A stretch of 16,378 nt of DNA, from contig CAKSEF010000039.1 in the NCBI GenBank assembly GCA_934446465.1, positions 1-16,378 of the forward strand, read 5' to 3'. The notes beneath the pieces were generated by a model. It searched no databases. It was not told the DNA's origin and worked only from the letters and a program-made list of their open reading frames with translations. Positions 1 to 6,883 of the stretch are shown piece by piece (position 1 is the first letter of the stretch; each line of letters starts with the position of its first letter). A program made the position numbers and the translations under genes. The DNA is from an uncultured Oscillospiraceae bacterium. GTDB lineage: Bacteria; Bacillota; Clostridia; Oscillospirales; JAAYXM01.

Positions 1-554
1 TTCTCTTTGTAGGAACAAAGAAGCAGGCTCAGGAAGCAATCAAGGAAGAAGCAGAGCGCGTAGGTATGTACTATGTAAACGCTCGCTGGCTCGGCGGAAT
101 GCTCACAAACTTCAAAACGATGCGCCGCCGTATTGAACGCCTTAATCAGCTTAAGCGTATGGAGGCGGACGGAACGTTCGACCTTCTCCTCAAGAAAGAA
201 GTTATCAAGCTCCGTGCCGAAATCGCAAAGCTCGAGAAATATCTCGGCGGAGTTAAGGATATGAATAAGCTCCCGGGTGCTATGTTCATAGTTGACCCGC
301 GCAAGGAACGCAATGCTATCGCCGAAGCGCGCAAGCTTGGGATCCCGGTAATAGCTATTGTTGATACTAACTGCGACCCTGAAGAAGTCGATTACGTAAT
401 TCCGGGAAATGACGACGCTATCCGCGCAATCAAGCTCATTTCTCAGACAATAGCAAACGCTGTCGTAGAGGCTCGCCAGGGCGACCAGAATGACGCTGCC
501 GAGGAAGTATCCGAAGAAGCTCCCGCAGAGGCAGCGGCTTCCGAAAAGGAATAA
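1..554 (+). CDS. rpsB: 30S ribosomal protein S2, 5'-truncated by window edge
   Basis: This is a structural protein of the 30S subunit. The reading frame is already open at base 3 and encodes 183 residues, beginning LFVGTKKQAQ and continuing through YYVNARWLGGMLTNFKT, which is the highly conserved core of bacterial S2. Conserved stretches PGAMFIVDP, ARKLGIPVIAIVDTNCDP and DYVIPGNDDAIRAI follow. S2 is usually about 230-260 aa, so roughly the first 65-70 residues lie outside the window. The C-terminus is an acidic Ala/Glu-rich tail (ending AASEKE), common in Firmicute S2. The first in-window ATG (base 66) is internal and not the start. The gene is followed 46 nt later by tsf, the near-universal rpsB-tsf pair, and is almost certainly co-transcribed with it. 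Confidence 0.98.
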   Translation, partial: LFVGTKKQAQEAIKEEAERVGMYYVNARWLGGMLTNFKTMRRRIERLNQLKRMEADGTFDLLLKKEVIKLRAEIAKLEKYLGGVKDMNKLPGAMFIVDPRKERNAIAEARKLGIPVIAIVDTNCDPEEVDYVIPGNDDAIRAIKLISQTIANAVVEARQGDQNDAAEEVSEEAPAEAAASEKE

Positions 555-583
555 TTCGTTTTAAATTACTGATACAACAGAAT

Positions 584-590
584 AAGGAGA
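584..590 (+). promoter_or_regulatory. Ribosome binding site of tsf
   Basis: The sequence AAGGAGA lies 10 nt upstream of the tsf ATG at 601. It supports this start; no other in-frame start lies nearby. Confidence 0.8.
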
Positions 591-600
591 GTGTTACATT

Positions 601-1512
601 ATGGCTTTTACAGCTGCTGATGTTAAATCGCTTCGCGAGTCTACCGGCGCAGGTATGATGGATTGTAAGAACGCACTTGCGGCGTCTGACGGCGATATGG
701 AAAAGGCTCTTGAGTTCCTCCGCGAGAAGGGACTTGCAGCCGCGGCAAAGAAGGCCGGAAGAATTGCCGCCGAAGGCATGGTATTTGCCAAGGCGACCGA
801 TAACGCCGGTGTAGTTGTTGAAATCAACAGCGAAACTGACTTCGTTGCGAAGAACAGTGATTTCCAGAAGTTTGCTTCTGATGTTGCTGATACAATTCTT
901 GAAAATAATGTTTCCGATGTTGAGGCACTTGCAGAGTGCAAATGCGCAGGCTCTGATATGAGTGTTGCGGAAGCTCTTCGCGAGAAGGTTCTCACAATCG
1001 GTGAAAACATCAAAATCCGCCGTTTTGCAAAATTTGAAGGCGGAGTAAATGTTCCGTATATGCACATGGGCGGAAAAATCGGCGTTCTTATCAACCTCGC
1101 CGTTTCCGATAACCTTAAGGGCAACGCTTCCGTAAGCGAACTCGGACGCGACCTTGCAATGCAGATTGCGGCTATGAGCCCTTCATGGCTTACAAGCTCC
1201 GAAGTTCCCGCGGACATACTCGACAAGGAAAAGGAAATCCTTACCGCTCAGGCAATGAATGAGGGTAAGCCCCAGCAGGTTGCCGAGAAGATGGTTATGG
1301 GAAGAATTAAGAAGTTCTATGCCGAAAACTGCTTGCTCGAGCAGGCATACGTCAAGGAAGATAAAATCACCGTTGCGGCTCACGTTGCAAATGTTGCAAA
1401 AGAGCTTGGCGGCGAAATCTCCGTAACAAAGTTTGTTCGCTTTGAAAAGGGCGAGGGCCTTGAAAAGCGTGAAGATAACTTTGCAGACGAAGTTGCAAGC
1501 ATGATGAAGTAA
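601..1512 (+). CDS. tsf: Translation elongation factor Ts
   Basis: EF-Ts is the guanine nucleotide exchange factor for EF-Tu in the cytosol. The 303-aa product has the typical length. Residues 1-50 form the UBA-like N-terminal domain with the signature LRESTGAGMMDCKNAL (11-26). INSETDFVAKN (residues 75-85) is the conserved TDFV segment whose Asp-Phe pair inserts next to the Mg site of EF-Tu in characterised homologues. The dimerisation/core region follows (MHMGGKIGVLINL; AMNEGKPQQVAEKMV). It lies directly downstream of rpsB and ends at a strong hairpin terminator. In many Clostridia pyrH and frr follow; here they do not, so the operon stops at tsf. Confidence 0.98.
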   Translation: MAFTAADVKSLRESTGAGMMDCKNALAASDGDMEKALEFLREKGLAAAAKKAGRIAAEGMVFAKATDNAGVVVEINSETDFVAKNSDFQKFASDVADTILENNVSDVEALAECKCAGSDMSVAEALREKVLTIGENIKIRRFAKFEGGVNVPYMHMGGKIGVLINLAVSDNLKGNASVSELGRDLAMQIAAMSPSWLTSSEVPADILDKEKEILTAQAMNEGKPQQVAEKMVMGRIKKFYAENCLLEQAYVKEDKITVAAHVANVAKELGGEISVTKFVRFEKGEGLEKREDNFADEVASMMK

Positions 1513-1522
1513 TAACTGTATT

Positions 1523-1553
1523 AAAAAGACCGATGTGTAACATCGGTCTTTTT
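1523..1553. terminator. Bidirectional intrinsic terminator between tsf and the converging minus-strand gene
   Basis: A perfect 13-bp stem (AAAAAGACCGATG / CATCGGTCTTTTT) closes a 5-nt loop (TGTAA). The arms carry A5 and T5 tracts, so the hairpin has a U-run when transcribed in either direction. It lies 10 nt after the tsf stop and 6 nt past the end of the convergent minus-strand four-cysteine gene, so it probably serves both. Confidence 0.93.
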
Positions 1554-1558
1554 GTATT

Positions 1559-1768
1559 TCAGTCAATAGAAAAGTCTTTTTCCGAAAAATCGCCGGCAGA
1601 TGAGGTGTCCTCGGCGGGGATTCGCTTCGTTGCATCATACTTGAAATGACGGCATTTGTACCCGAGAGAGACGATGCCGTTTCTGTCGCATATCGCGTCG
1701 GTCTTGCTGATTTTTTGAGAATGAACGCATACAAGACAACGATGCTCTATATTCTTTGAAAAAAGCAA
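1559..1768 (-). CDS. Small four-cysteine protein of a clostridial family, TTG start
   Basis: The predicted 69-aa protein starts MLFSKNIEHRCLVC and ends FSEKDFSID. It has four cysteines in the pattern CxxC, then C in AICDRNG and C in YKCRHFKYD, followed by KRIP. From memory this resembles a widespread uncharacterised clostridial mini-protein with the outline CxxC...C.KKG...C.KFKYDPLKR.P; a zinc-binding knuckle is plausible but unproven. I place the start at TTG (1766-1768 on the minus strand) because AAAGGAG lies 11 nt upstream. The more distal in-frame ATG at 1787-1789 overlaps that ribosome binding site and would add VVYILL-like residues that are really its spacer. It lies 82 nt downstream of the YlbJ-like gene on the same strand and may share its transcript. 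Function unknown. Confidence 0.72.
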   Translation of the reverse strand: MLFSKNIEHRCLVCVHSQKISKTDAICDRNGIVSLGYKCRHFKYDATKRIPAEDTSSAGDFSEKDFSID

Positions 1769-1779
1769 TATATATACAA

Positions 1780-1786
1780 CTCCTTT
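1780..1786 (-). promoter_or_regulatory. Ribosome binding site deciding the TTG start of the four-cysteine protein
   Basis: On the minus strand this reads AAAGGAG, 11 nt before the TTG at 1768. It lies inside the codons that would follow the upstream ATG (1789), which argues against that ATG being used. Confidence 0.6.
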
Positions 1787-1850
1787 CATGACATCTGTGT
1801 CATATATTAATATACACTATTTTTCGCGATTTTTCTACCTTTTTTTGAAA

Positions 1851-2822
1851 TTATATTATAAAGCGCAAGCCGCAGGCGAATATCAAACTGAAAATTCCGT
1901 GAAGAAGCTTTCCCCAAAAGTGTTGCCGCAGCGACAATCCGCTCTCTGAAATACAGCTCATTGCCTGGCAATGCACGGAAAATCCGCCCCAGCCGAGCAG
2001 AAAAGATATAACGGGAAAAGAGAGCGAAAACGGACAGCACTCGGCAATAGAATACGCCCCTACGGTAACCTCAAGCACACCACTGATAAAGGAGGACACT
2101 GCTTCCGCGGAAATTCCGAAAGCGGATGATATGAGCCCGCTGATTAACGGAAGAACGCGCATGAGGCGCAGAAGCTCCGAAAAAACGGAGAACAGGACTA
2201 TGTATGAGCATATCGTAAGGAGAGAAAACGTTGAGGTGCTCACCGCATTTGTGAATGCCTTTGAAAATTTAAAGCTGCTTTGTGAATCTCTTTTGCGTAT
2301 TTTCTCAGAATCAAGCGGAGAAAATACGGCAAAAATTATGCCGACGGCAAGAGCGGAAAAAACATGAACGGCAAAGAGAATAATTCCGATACGCACAGAA
2401 GAGTATATGCCGAAGCCGACAGCGCCGATTATAAAGGCAGGGCCGCAGTTGTCGCAAAACGCGAGAAGCCGTTCAGCCTCATTCCTCGTGCAAAGACCCT
2501 TGCAATATACCTCAGAAACAGAGGAAGCGCCGATGGGATACCCGCCGATAAGGCCGAGAATCAGCGCGGGAGCGAGATTAGCGCTCAGCGAAAAAAGAGA
2601 CATTATTTTACCGAATATTCTTTCGGCTTTTTTCGGGAACGGAACAGAAACGAGAAATTTAGATATAACAAAAAATGGGAAAAGCGACGGAATTATGTTT
2701 TTTGAACATACCGCAAGAGAATTGCGCACGCTCTGAGCGGTTTCTGACGGGAACATAATAAGTCCCATGGCAAAAACGCATGAGGATAAGAGTGCAAGGA
2801 ATATTTTAGTACGCGAATTCAA
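1851..2822 (-). CDS. ylbJ: YlbJ-like sporulation integral membrane protein (Gate/nucleoside-recognition fold)
   Basis: The 323-aa polytopic membrane protein has about 8 hydrophobic segments. Two repeated Gate-type halves are visible: the first has NIIPSLFPFFVISKFLV (42-58), LGLIGGYPIGAS (89-100), NEAERLLAFCDNCGPAFIIGAVG (114-136); the second has ISGVLEVTVGAYSIA (246-260) and FLLGWGGFSVHCQAMS (274-289). These match YlbJ, a membrane protein needed for efficient spore formation in Bacillus subtilis; the transported substrate, if any, is unknown. B. subtilis YlbJ is about 400 aa, so this is a short version. The start is TTG, supported by GAGGTGG 6 nt upstream. In many Firmicutes ylbJ sits beside rsmD and coaD; here rsmD is about 9.5 kb away and coaD is not in the window. 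It is divergent from rlmB. Confidence 0.85.
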   Translation of the reverse strand: MNSRTKIFLALLSSCVFAMGLIMFPSETAQSVRNSLAVCSKNIIPSLFPFFVISKFLVSVPFPKKAERIFGKIMSLFSLSANLAPALILGLIGGYPIGASSVSEVYCKGLCTRNEAERLLAFCDNCGPAFIIGAVGFGIYSSVRIGIILFAVHVFSALAVGIIFAVFSPLDSEKIRKRDSQSSFKFSKAFTNAVSTSTFSLLTICSYIVLFSVFSELLRLMRVLPLISGLISSAFGISAEAVSSFISGVLEVTVGAYSIAECCPFSLSFPVISFLLGWGGFSVHCQAMSCISESGLSLRQHFWGKLLHGIFSLIFACGLRFII

Positions 2823-2824
2823 GA

Positions 2825-2834
2825 TAAACCACCT
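2825..2834 (-). promoter_or_regulatory. Ribosome binding site supporting the TTG start of ylbJ
   Basis: The minus strand reads CCGAGGTGG followed by TTTATC and then TTG. The Shine-Dalgarno core AGGTGG at 6 nt spacing supports TTG at 2820-2822 as the start; no ATG precedes it in frame with comparable signal. Confidence 0.6.
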
Positions 2835-2908
2835 CGGAAAAGTATATACAAAATTAATAAATATAATCCGAAAAAATTGTTTTAGGCATTTTATTTCGTC
2901 GTTTTTTG

Positions 2909-2917
2909 TGGTATACT
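2909..2917 (+). promoter_or_regulatory. Extended -10 promoter of the rlmB operon
   Basis: TGG-TATACT (TATACT at 2912-2917) is an extended -10 element 36 nt upstream of the rlmB start. A -35 hexamer is weak (TTTTAT at about 2889-2894, 17 bp upstream), as expected for an extended -10 promoter. The AT-rich divergent region 2823-2952 otherwise holds no gene; I could not identify a convincing promoter for ylbJ on the other strand. Confidence 0.6.
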
Positions 2918-2952
2918 GTAAAAGTAATGTTGTATTTAAACAGAGGTAATGT

Positions 2953-3720
2953 ATGAATAATTATGATAAACGCCCGCCTGCGGATTTCGAAGAACAGTAC
3001 ATAATAGAGGGCAGGAACTCAGTTTTCGAGGCAATACGCACGGGACGCGAACTTAATAAGATACTTTTCAGCGGCGACGGCGGTAACATAAATCACATAT
3101 TGGCGGCGGCAAAGTCGGCAGGTATACCGACGTCAAAATGCGACAGACGAAAGCTCGACTCAATAAGTACAAGCGGCGCGCACCAGGGCGTGCTTGCGTA
3201 TGCTTCCGCACATACCTACAGTACGGTTGACGATATTTTAAAAAGTGCGGAAGAATCGGGAAGAGCTCCTTTACTCGTGGTGTGTGATGAAATATCAGAC
3301 CCGCATAACCTCGGCGCAGTAATCAGGAGCGCAGAAGCCGCAGGTGCGCACGGCGTGATTATACCGAAGAGACGGAGCGCGGCACTTACGGGGGTTGTGG
3401 CAAAAGTTGCGTCGGGTGCGTTGGAGCATATCCCCGTTGCGCGCGTTAACAATATAGCATCAACACTCAACGAACTTAAAAAGAAAGGCTTGTGGATTTA
3501 CGGCACGGGTCTTAAGTCAAGCGTGAGTCTTTACAAAACGGACTTGACAGGCGCGGCGGCAATAGTTATCGGCTCTGAGGGAGACGGTATGGGACGTTTG
3601 GTAAGCGACTGCTGCGACGTTATAATGAACATTCCGATGCTGGGAAAAACACAGTCATTAAATGCGTCGGCTGCGGCCGCGGTTGTGCTGTTTGAAGCGC
3701 TTCGTCAGAGAATAAACTAA
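2953..3720 (+). CDS. rlmB: 23S rRNA (guanosine-2'-O-)-methyltransferase RlmB, SPOUT family
   Basis: RlmB/TrmH-family enzymes 2'-O-methylate G2251 in the 23S rRNA peptidyltransferase P-loop using SAM. The 255-aa length is normal. Residues ~15-90 are the L30e-like RNA-binding domain (IIEGRNSVFEAI; HQGVLAYA). The SPOUT knot follows, with motif 1 DPHNLGAVIRSAEAAG (116-131), motif 2 VIGSEGDGMGRL (205-216) and motif 3 IPMLGKTQSLNASAAAAV (227-244). The motif 1 Asn-Arg pair (N119, R125) and the motif 3 Leu-Asn pair are conserved. Motif 3 reads LNASAA, a minor variant of the usual LNVSVA. The start at 2953 is the first ATG of the frame, though the upstream AGAGG (2941-2945) is only a modest Shine-Dalgarno. 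It is the first gene of an operon; the common partners cysS and mrnC are not seen upstream. Confidence 0.95.
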   Translation: MNNYDKRPPADFEEQYIIEGRNSVFEAIRTGRELNKILFSGDGGNINHILAAAKSAGIPTSKCDRRKLDSISTSGAHQGVLAYASAHTYSTVDDILKSAEESGRAPLLVVCDEISDPHNLGAVIRSAEAAGAHGVIIPKRRSAALTGVVAKVASGALEHIPVARVNNIASTLNELKKKGLWIYGTGLKSSVSLYKTDLTGAAAIVIGSEGDGMGRLVSDCCDVIMNIPMLGKTQSLNASAAAAVVLFEALRQRIN

Positions 3721-3723
3721 GGT

Positions 3724-3730
3724 AAGGAGG
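3724..3730 (+). promoter_or_regulatory. Strong ribosome binding site of the P-type ATPase-like gene
   Basis: AAGGAGG lies 9 nt before the ATG at 3740 and 3 nt after the rlmB stop, showing that the next gene is intended to be translated well and from this start. Confidence 0.8.
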
Positions 3731-3739
3731 AAACCGATT

Positions 3740-5950
3740 ATGGACGAAAAGAAAAAAAATCAGGATACGATTACGGGCGTGTCGGTTTCCGACATACTGC
3801 GTGAGCTTAAAGCTGATAAAATCACGGCAGATACGGACGAGTTAAACCTCGACGAGGTTCTTGCGGAGTTTTCGGATGTAAGGAACAAAAAAGAACAGAA
3901 TAATCCGCCGGTTTCGAAACCAAACCATGAAAAACCAAAGCCGGCAGAGGGAAAAAAGCTCAAAAAAGAAACCCCGAAGTCACAAAAAAAGAGCGAGACG
4001 GATAAAACTCCGAAAAAAAACACACAGGAGAACAGAAATATAGAAAACACGCAGGCGTACAAACCGTCTCACAGAAAACCGCGGGAAACACCTGATAATT
4101 CTGATACAAAAACGGATATAAAGCTCGTTGAAAATATTGTCAGACCGTGGGAGAACGGCGTATACGGTGATATGGAAATTCCTTGCGAAAAGGCAAAAAA
4201 AGAAAAAAAGGCAAAGAAAAAAAACACGTCCCGCCTTGCAGAAACGTTTGATACTTTTACGAGAAGCGAACTGTTTGAAGAAAAAGGCGGAATAAATGTA
4301 ATGGAAACACGCCCCGTCGGGGAAATACTTGCGGAAAATAAGAAGTTTTCACGCTCGCTCGGACTCCGTTCCGCCATACTGTTTCTAATCGGACTTCTCT
4401 CAATGTATCTTGCATTCGCAGAACAGCTCTGCTGGTTTATGCCAAGCATGATAGCATATACATCGCACCCGTTCAGATATCTTTTTCTTACGGCGTTTTT
4501 TCAGATTTTGGCAATGCTCATTTCTGTTGATGTCGTTTCGGGAGGTCTTGTAAGGCTCTTCCGACTCCGTCCGAACTTGGAGTCTGCGGCGGCGTTTTCC
4601 TCTATGGCAACGCTTACCCATGTAATAACGATAATGGCAGCACCTCAGTGGCACGGCTGGCTTCCTTACAGTTGCATAAGCGTTATGAGCCTGTTTTTCA
4701 TTATATACGCAAAATGGCTCGGAGCGCGCTCCGTTTGCAGAATATGCAAAGTTGTGCGGGCTTCAAAGCGACCGAACCTTGTTCGTGTTGAGAGCATGTA
4801 CTCTGAGACTCACGTTGTAAAAACGGTTGACGAAGATACGCGCTCATTTATAGCACATATAAACGATAAGGACGCGTCAAAGAGGTTCTGGTCATTCCTC
4901 TCTCCGACTGTAATAATCGGGTCAATCGTCTTTGCTTCCGTATCGTCCTTCGGAAACGGCGCTCCCGAACATTTCTTTTGGGCTCTCGCGGGAATATCTT
5001 CCGTGTCGGTGCCGATGTTCGCAATGATGTCATATCTGTTCCCGTTTTCCGTTACCGTAAAGGGGCTTTCAAGTGTCGGAACGGCAATCACAGGCTGGTT
5101 CTCGGCTTCGCAGTTTTCCAAGAAAACCGGAGTCGTTGTAAAAGACAGCGACCTGTTCCCGAAAGGCACGGTGTCCCTGCACGGATTGAAAATACTCGGT
5201 CAGTATTCGCTTGAGCAAACAATATGCTATGCTGCAAGCGTAATAGATGAAACAAAATGCGGTCTGCGCGATGTATTCGACGATTTACTTAAGAGCAGGT
5301 ACGGCAAGACATTGCGTGTTTCAAACTTAAGATATCACGAAAACGGCGGTGTTGAAGCCGAAGTAAACGGTGATTCTGTTTTAATCGGAACGTCAGGCTT
5401 CATGCTCCGCTCGGGAATACGCTTAAGCTCCGGCACAAATGTTAAGAATGCCGTGTATGTTGCAATCAACAGACAGCCCGCAGGAGTATTCAATATAAAT
5501 TATAAGGCAAACAGCGAGGTATCCCGCGCTCTGCATATGCTGGTAAGAAAGAAAATACCGGTAGTGCTCGCGGTCCGCGATTTCAACCTGCTCCCGACAA
5601 TGCTCGAAAGGATTTTCGACCTGCGGGACGGCTCACTCGAATATCCGGAAACTGCCGAACGCATAGATTTGTCTGAAGAGGAGCGCCTCAATTCAGAAGA
5701 CGCGTCCGCGGTGATAACGCGCAGCGGTCTGTACCCGTTTGCCTCCGCCGTGCTTGCGTCAAAGAAGCTGCGCCGTGCAACGGTCAGAAATGTAATACTT
5801 ACGGCCGCGTGTTCGCTGATAGGAATGTTGCTTATGTTCTACTTGACATTCATTCAGAGGCCGGCGCTTGTAACGCCGTACACGGTATTCGTGTATATGC
5901 TTTTGTGGTGTCTTCCTATGTACCTTTTGTCCGTGCGCGTAAAAAGATAA
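3740..5950 (+). CDS. Degenerate P-type (P1B-like) ATPase-related membrane protein, probable pseudoenzyme
   Basis: The 736-aa protein has a hydrophilic N-terminal region (1-205) that is Lys/Pro/Glu-rich, with basic clusters (e.g. KKEKKAKKKN, 153-162), then eight predicted membrane segments at about 209-228, 245-266, 284-301, 308-326, 386-404, 412-435, 685-705 and 712-731. This 4+2+2 spacing is that of P1B ATPases. The soluble part at 440-680 follows the P/N-domain order: TGVVVKDSDLF (463-473), where the family has the G.LIK..ALE segment before DKTGT; VEAEVNGDSVLIGTSGFML (538-556), matching the N-domain 'vliGn..ll' strand; and AGVFNINY...ALHMLVRKKIPVVLAVRD (581-614), matching 'G.i.i.D...r..l..l...Gi.vvmlTGD'. 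Catalytic motifs are missing: DKTGT is PKGTV (474-478), TGD is VRD, CPC is PFS (435-437), and the segment between membrane segments 4 and 5 is only ~60 aa, without TGES. Transport by ATP hydrolysis is therefore unlikely. It lies between rlmB and era, with short gaps. Function unknown. Confidence 0.75.
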   Translation: MDEKKKNQDTITGVSVSDILRELKADKITADTDELNLDEVLAEFSDVRNKKEQNNPPVSKPNHEKPKPAEGKKLKKETPKSQKKSETDKTPKKNTQENRNIENTQAYKPSHRKPRETPDNSDTKTDIKLVENIVRPWENGVYGDMEIPCEKAKKEKKAKKKNTSRLAETFDTFTRSELFEEKGGINVMETRPVGEILAENKKFSRSLGLRSAILFLIGLLSMYLAFAEQLCWFMPSMIAYTSHPFRYLFLTAFFQILAMLISVDVVSGGLVRLFRLRPNLESAAAFSSMATLTHVITIMAAPQWHGWLPYSCISVMSLFFIIYAKWLGARSVCRICKVVRASKRPNLVRVESMYSETHVVKTVDEDTRSFIAHINDKDASKRFWSFLSPTVIIGSIVFASVSSFGNGAPEHFFWALAGISSVSVPMFAMMSYLFPFSVTVKGLSSVGTAITGWFSASQFSKKTGVVVKDSDLFPKGTVSLHGLKILGQYSLEQTICYAASVIDETKCGLRDVFDDLLKSRYGKTLRVSNLRYHENGGVEAEVNGDSVLIGTSGFMLRSGIRLSSGTNVKNAVYVAINRQPAGVFNINYKANSEVSRALHMLVRKKIPVVLAVRDFNLLPTMLERIFDLRDGSLEYPETAERIDLSEEERLNSEDASAVITRSGLYPFASAVLASKKLRRATVRNVILTAACSLIGMLLMFYLTFIQRPALVTPYTVFVYMLLWCLPMYLLSVRVKR

Positions 5951-5957
5951 TCTGTCT

Positions 5958-5964
5958 GAGAGGA
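5958..5964 (+). promoter_or_regulatory. Ribosome binding site of era
   Basis: GAGAGGA lies 7 nt before the era ATG at 5972, in the 21-nt gap after the preceding gene. Confidence 0.65.
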
Positions 5965-5971
5965 ATATTTA

Positions 5972-6859
5972 ATGGATATAAAAAAATCAGGAATGGTCGC
6001 GATTGTGGGACGTCCGAATGTCGGAAAATCAACGCTCGTAAACGCTCTCGCGGGCGAGAAAATAGCAATAGTGTCAGATAAGCCGCAAACAACGCGAAAC
6101 AGAATCAGCGGGATAATAAATCGCGGCGATACGCAATATGTTTTTATAGACACACCGGGATTTCATACGCCCAAGAGCCACCTCGGCGAATATATGGTCA
6201 ACATCGCCGGGGAGTCAATCGCAGGTGTGGACGTCGTTATAATGATGGTCGCCCCCGTTGCAAACGTCGGCGAGATTGAAAAGGGAATAATATCAAGACT
6301 CAGAGCATCAAACGTTCCGTCAATTCTCCTCATAAATAAAATAGACACAGTGCAAAAAAGTGAAATAATGCGCGTAATCGAGGCATACAGCTCGGAATTC
6401 GAGTTTAAGTCAATCATTCCCGTTTCGGCATATAAGGGCGATGGGCTCGATTTAATCTATGACGAACTTGCACCGTTTATCCCTGACGGATGTGCGCTTT
6501 TCCCCGAGGATATGATTTCCGACCAGCCCGAAAAACAGATGATATCCGAAATTATAAGAGAAAAGCTCTTGAGATTTTTGAATCACGAGATACCGCACGG
6601 TACCGCGGTTGAAATAACACGCTTTTCCGAACGCGACAACGGAATAGTGGATGTCTGCGCGACAATTTACTGCGAACGTGAGAGCCACAAGGGAATAATA
6701 ATCGGAAAAAAGGGTGCAACTCTGAAACGCATCGGCGAATCCGCGAGAGTTGAGAGCGAACGCTTCATGGGAACGAAGGTTTATCTTGAACTCTGGGTTA
6801 AGGTTAAGGAAAATTGGCGCGATAACGATGTGCTTATTAAAAATTTCGGATACGAATAA
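5972..6859 (+). CDS. era: GTPase Era, ribosome assembly factor
   Basis: Era is an essential GTPase that binds the 3' end of 16S rRNA and promotes 30S maturation, peripheral to the membrane. The 295-aa length is typical. The G domain shows G1 GRPNVGKST (13-21), G2 with KPQTTRNRI (37-45), G3 DTPG (60-63), G4 NKID (122-125) and G5 SAYKGDG (152-158). A C-terminal KH domain follows with HKGIIIGKKGATLKRIG (239-255), where GKKG (245-248) is the RNA-binding loop. The order era-recO is common in Firmicutes. It sits in the middle of the rlmB-mutS2 operon. Confidence 0.98.
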   Translation: MDIKKSGMVAIVGRPNVGKSTLVNALAGEKIAIVSDKPQTTRNRISGIINRGDTQYVFIDTPGFHTPKSHLGEYMVNIAGESIAGVDVVIMMVAPVANVGEIEKGIISRLRASNVPSILLINKIDTVQKSEIMRVIEAYSSEFEFKSIIPVSAYKGDGLDLIYDELAPFIPDGCALFPEDMISDQPEKQMISEIIREKLLRFLNHEIPHGTAVEITRFSERDNGIVDVCATIYCERESHKGIIIGKKGATLKRIGESARVESERFMGTKVYLELWVKVKENWRDNDVLIKNFGYE

Positions 6860-6868
6860 GGTTTTGTC

Positions 6869-6874
6869 AGGTGG
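6869..6874 (+). promoter_or_regulatory. Ribosome binding site deciding the GTG start of recO
   Basis: AGGTGG lies 9 nt before the GTG at 6884, which is the start that aligns with the usual RecO N-terminus (MQVVDKGLVLRE). Confidence 0.65.
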
Positions 6875-6883
6875 TGTATTTTC

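Noticed and set aside
436..1226. Long open frames on the minus strand opposite rpsB/tsf
   Set aside because: They lie entirely antisense to conserved, unmistakable ribosomal and EF-Ts genes, lack ribosome binding sites and encode no recognisable protein; they arise from codon bias of the plus-strand genes.
2131..2736. Several plus-strand open frames opposite ylbJ
   Set aside because: They are antisense to a protein with clear YlbJ motifs and have no ribosome binding site or recognisable product.
3740..5950. Functional metal-transporting P1B ATPase
   Set aside because: The phosphorylated Asp, TGES, TGD and CPC motifs are all missing, and no CxxC metal-binding domain is present.
3740..5950. 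Pseudogene in decay
   Set aside because: The frame is intact across 736 codons, has a strong ribosome binding site, is placed with short gaps within an operon and keeps membrane topology.
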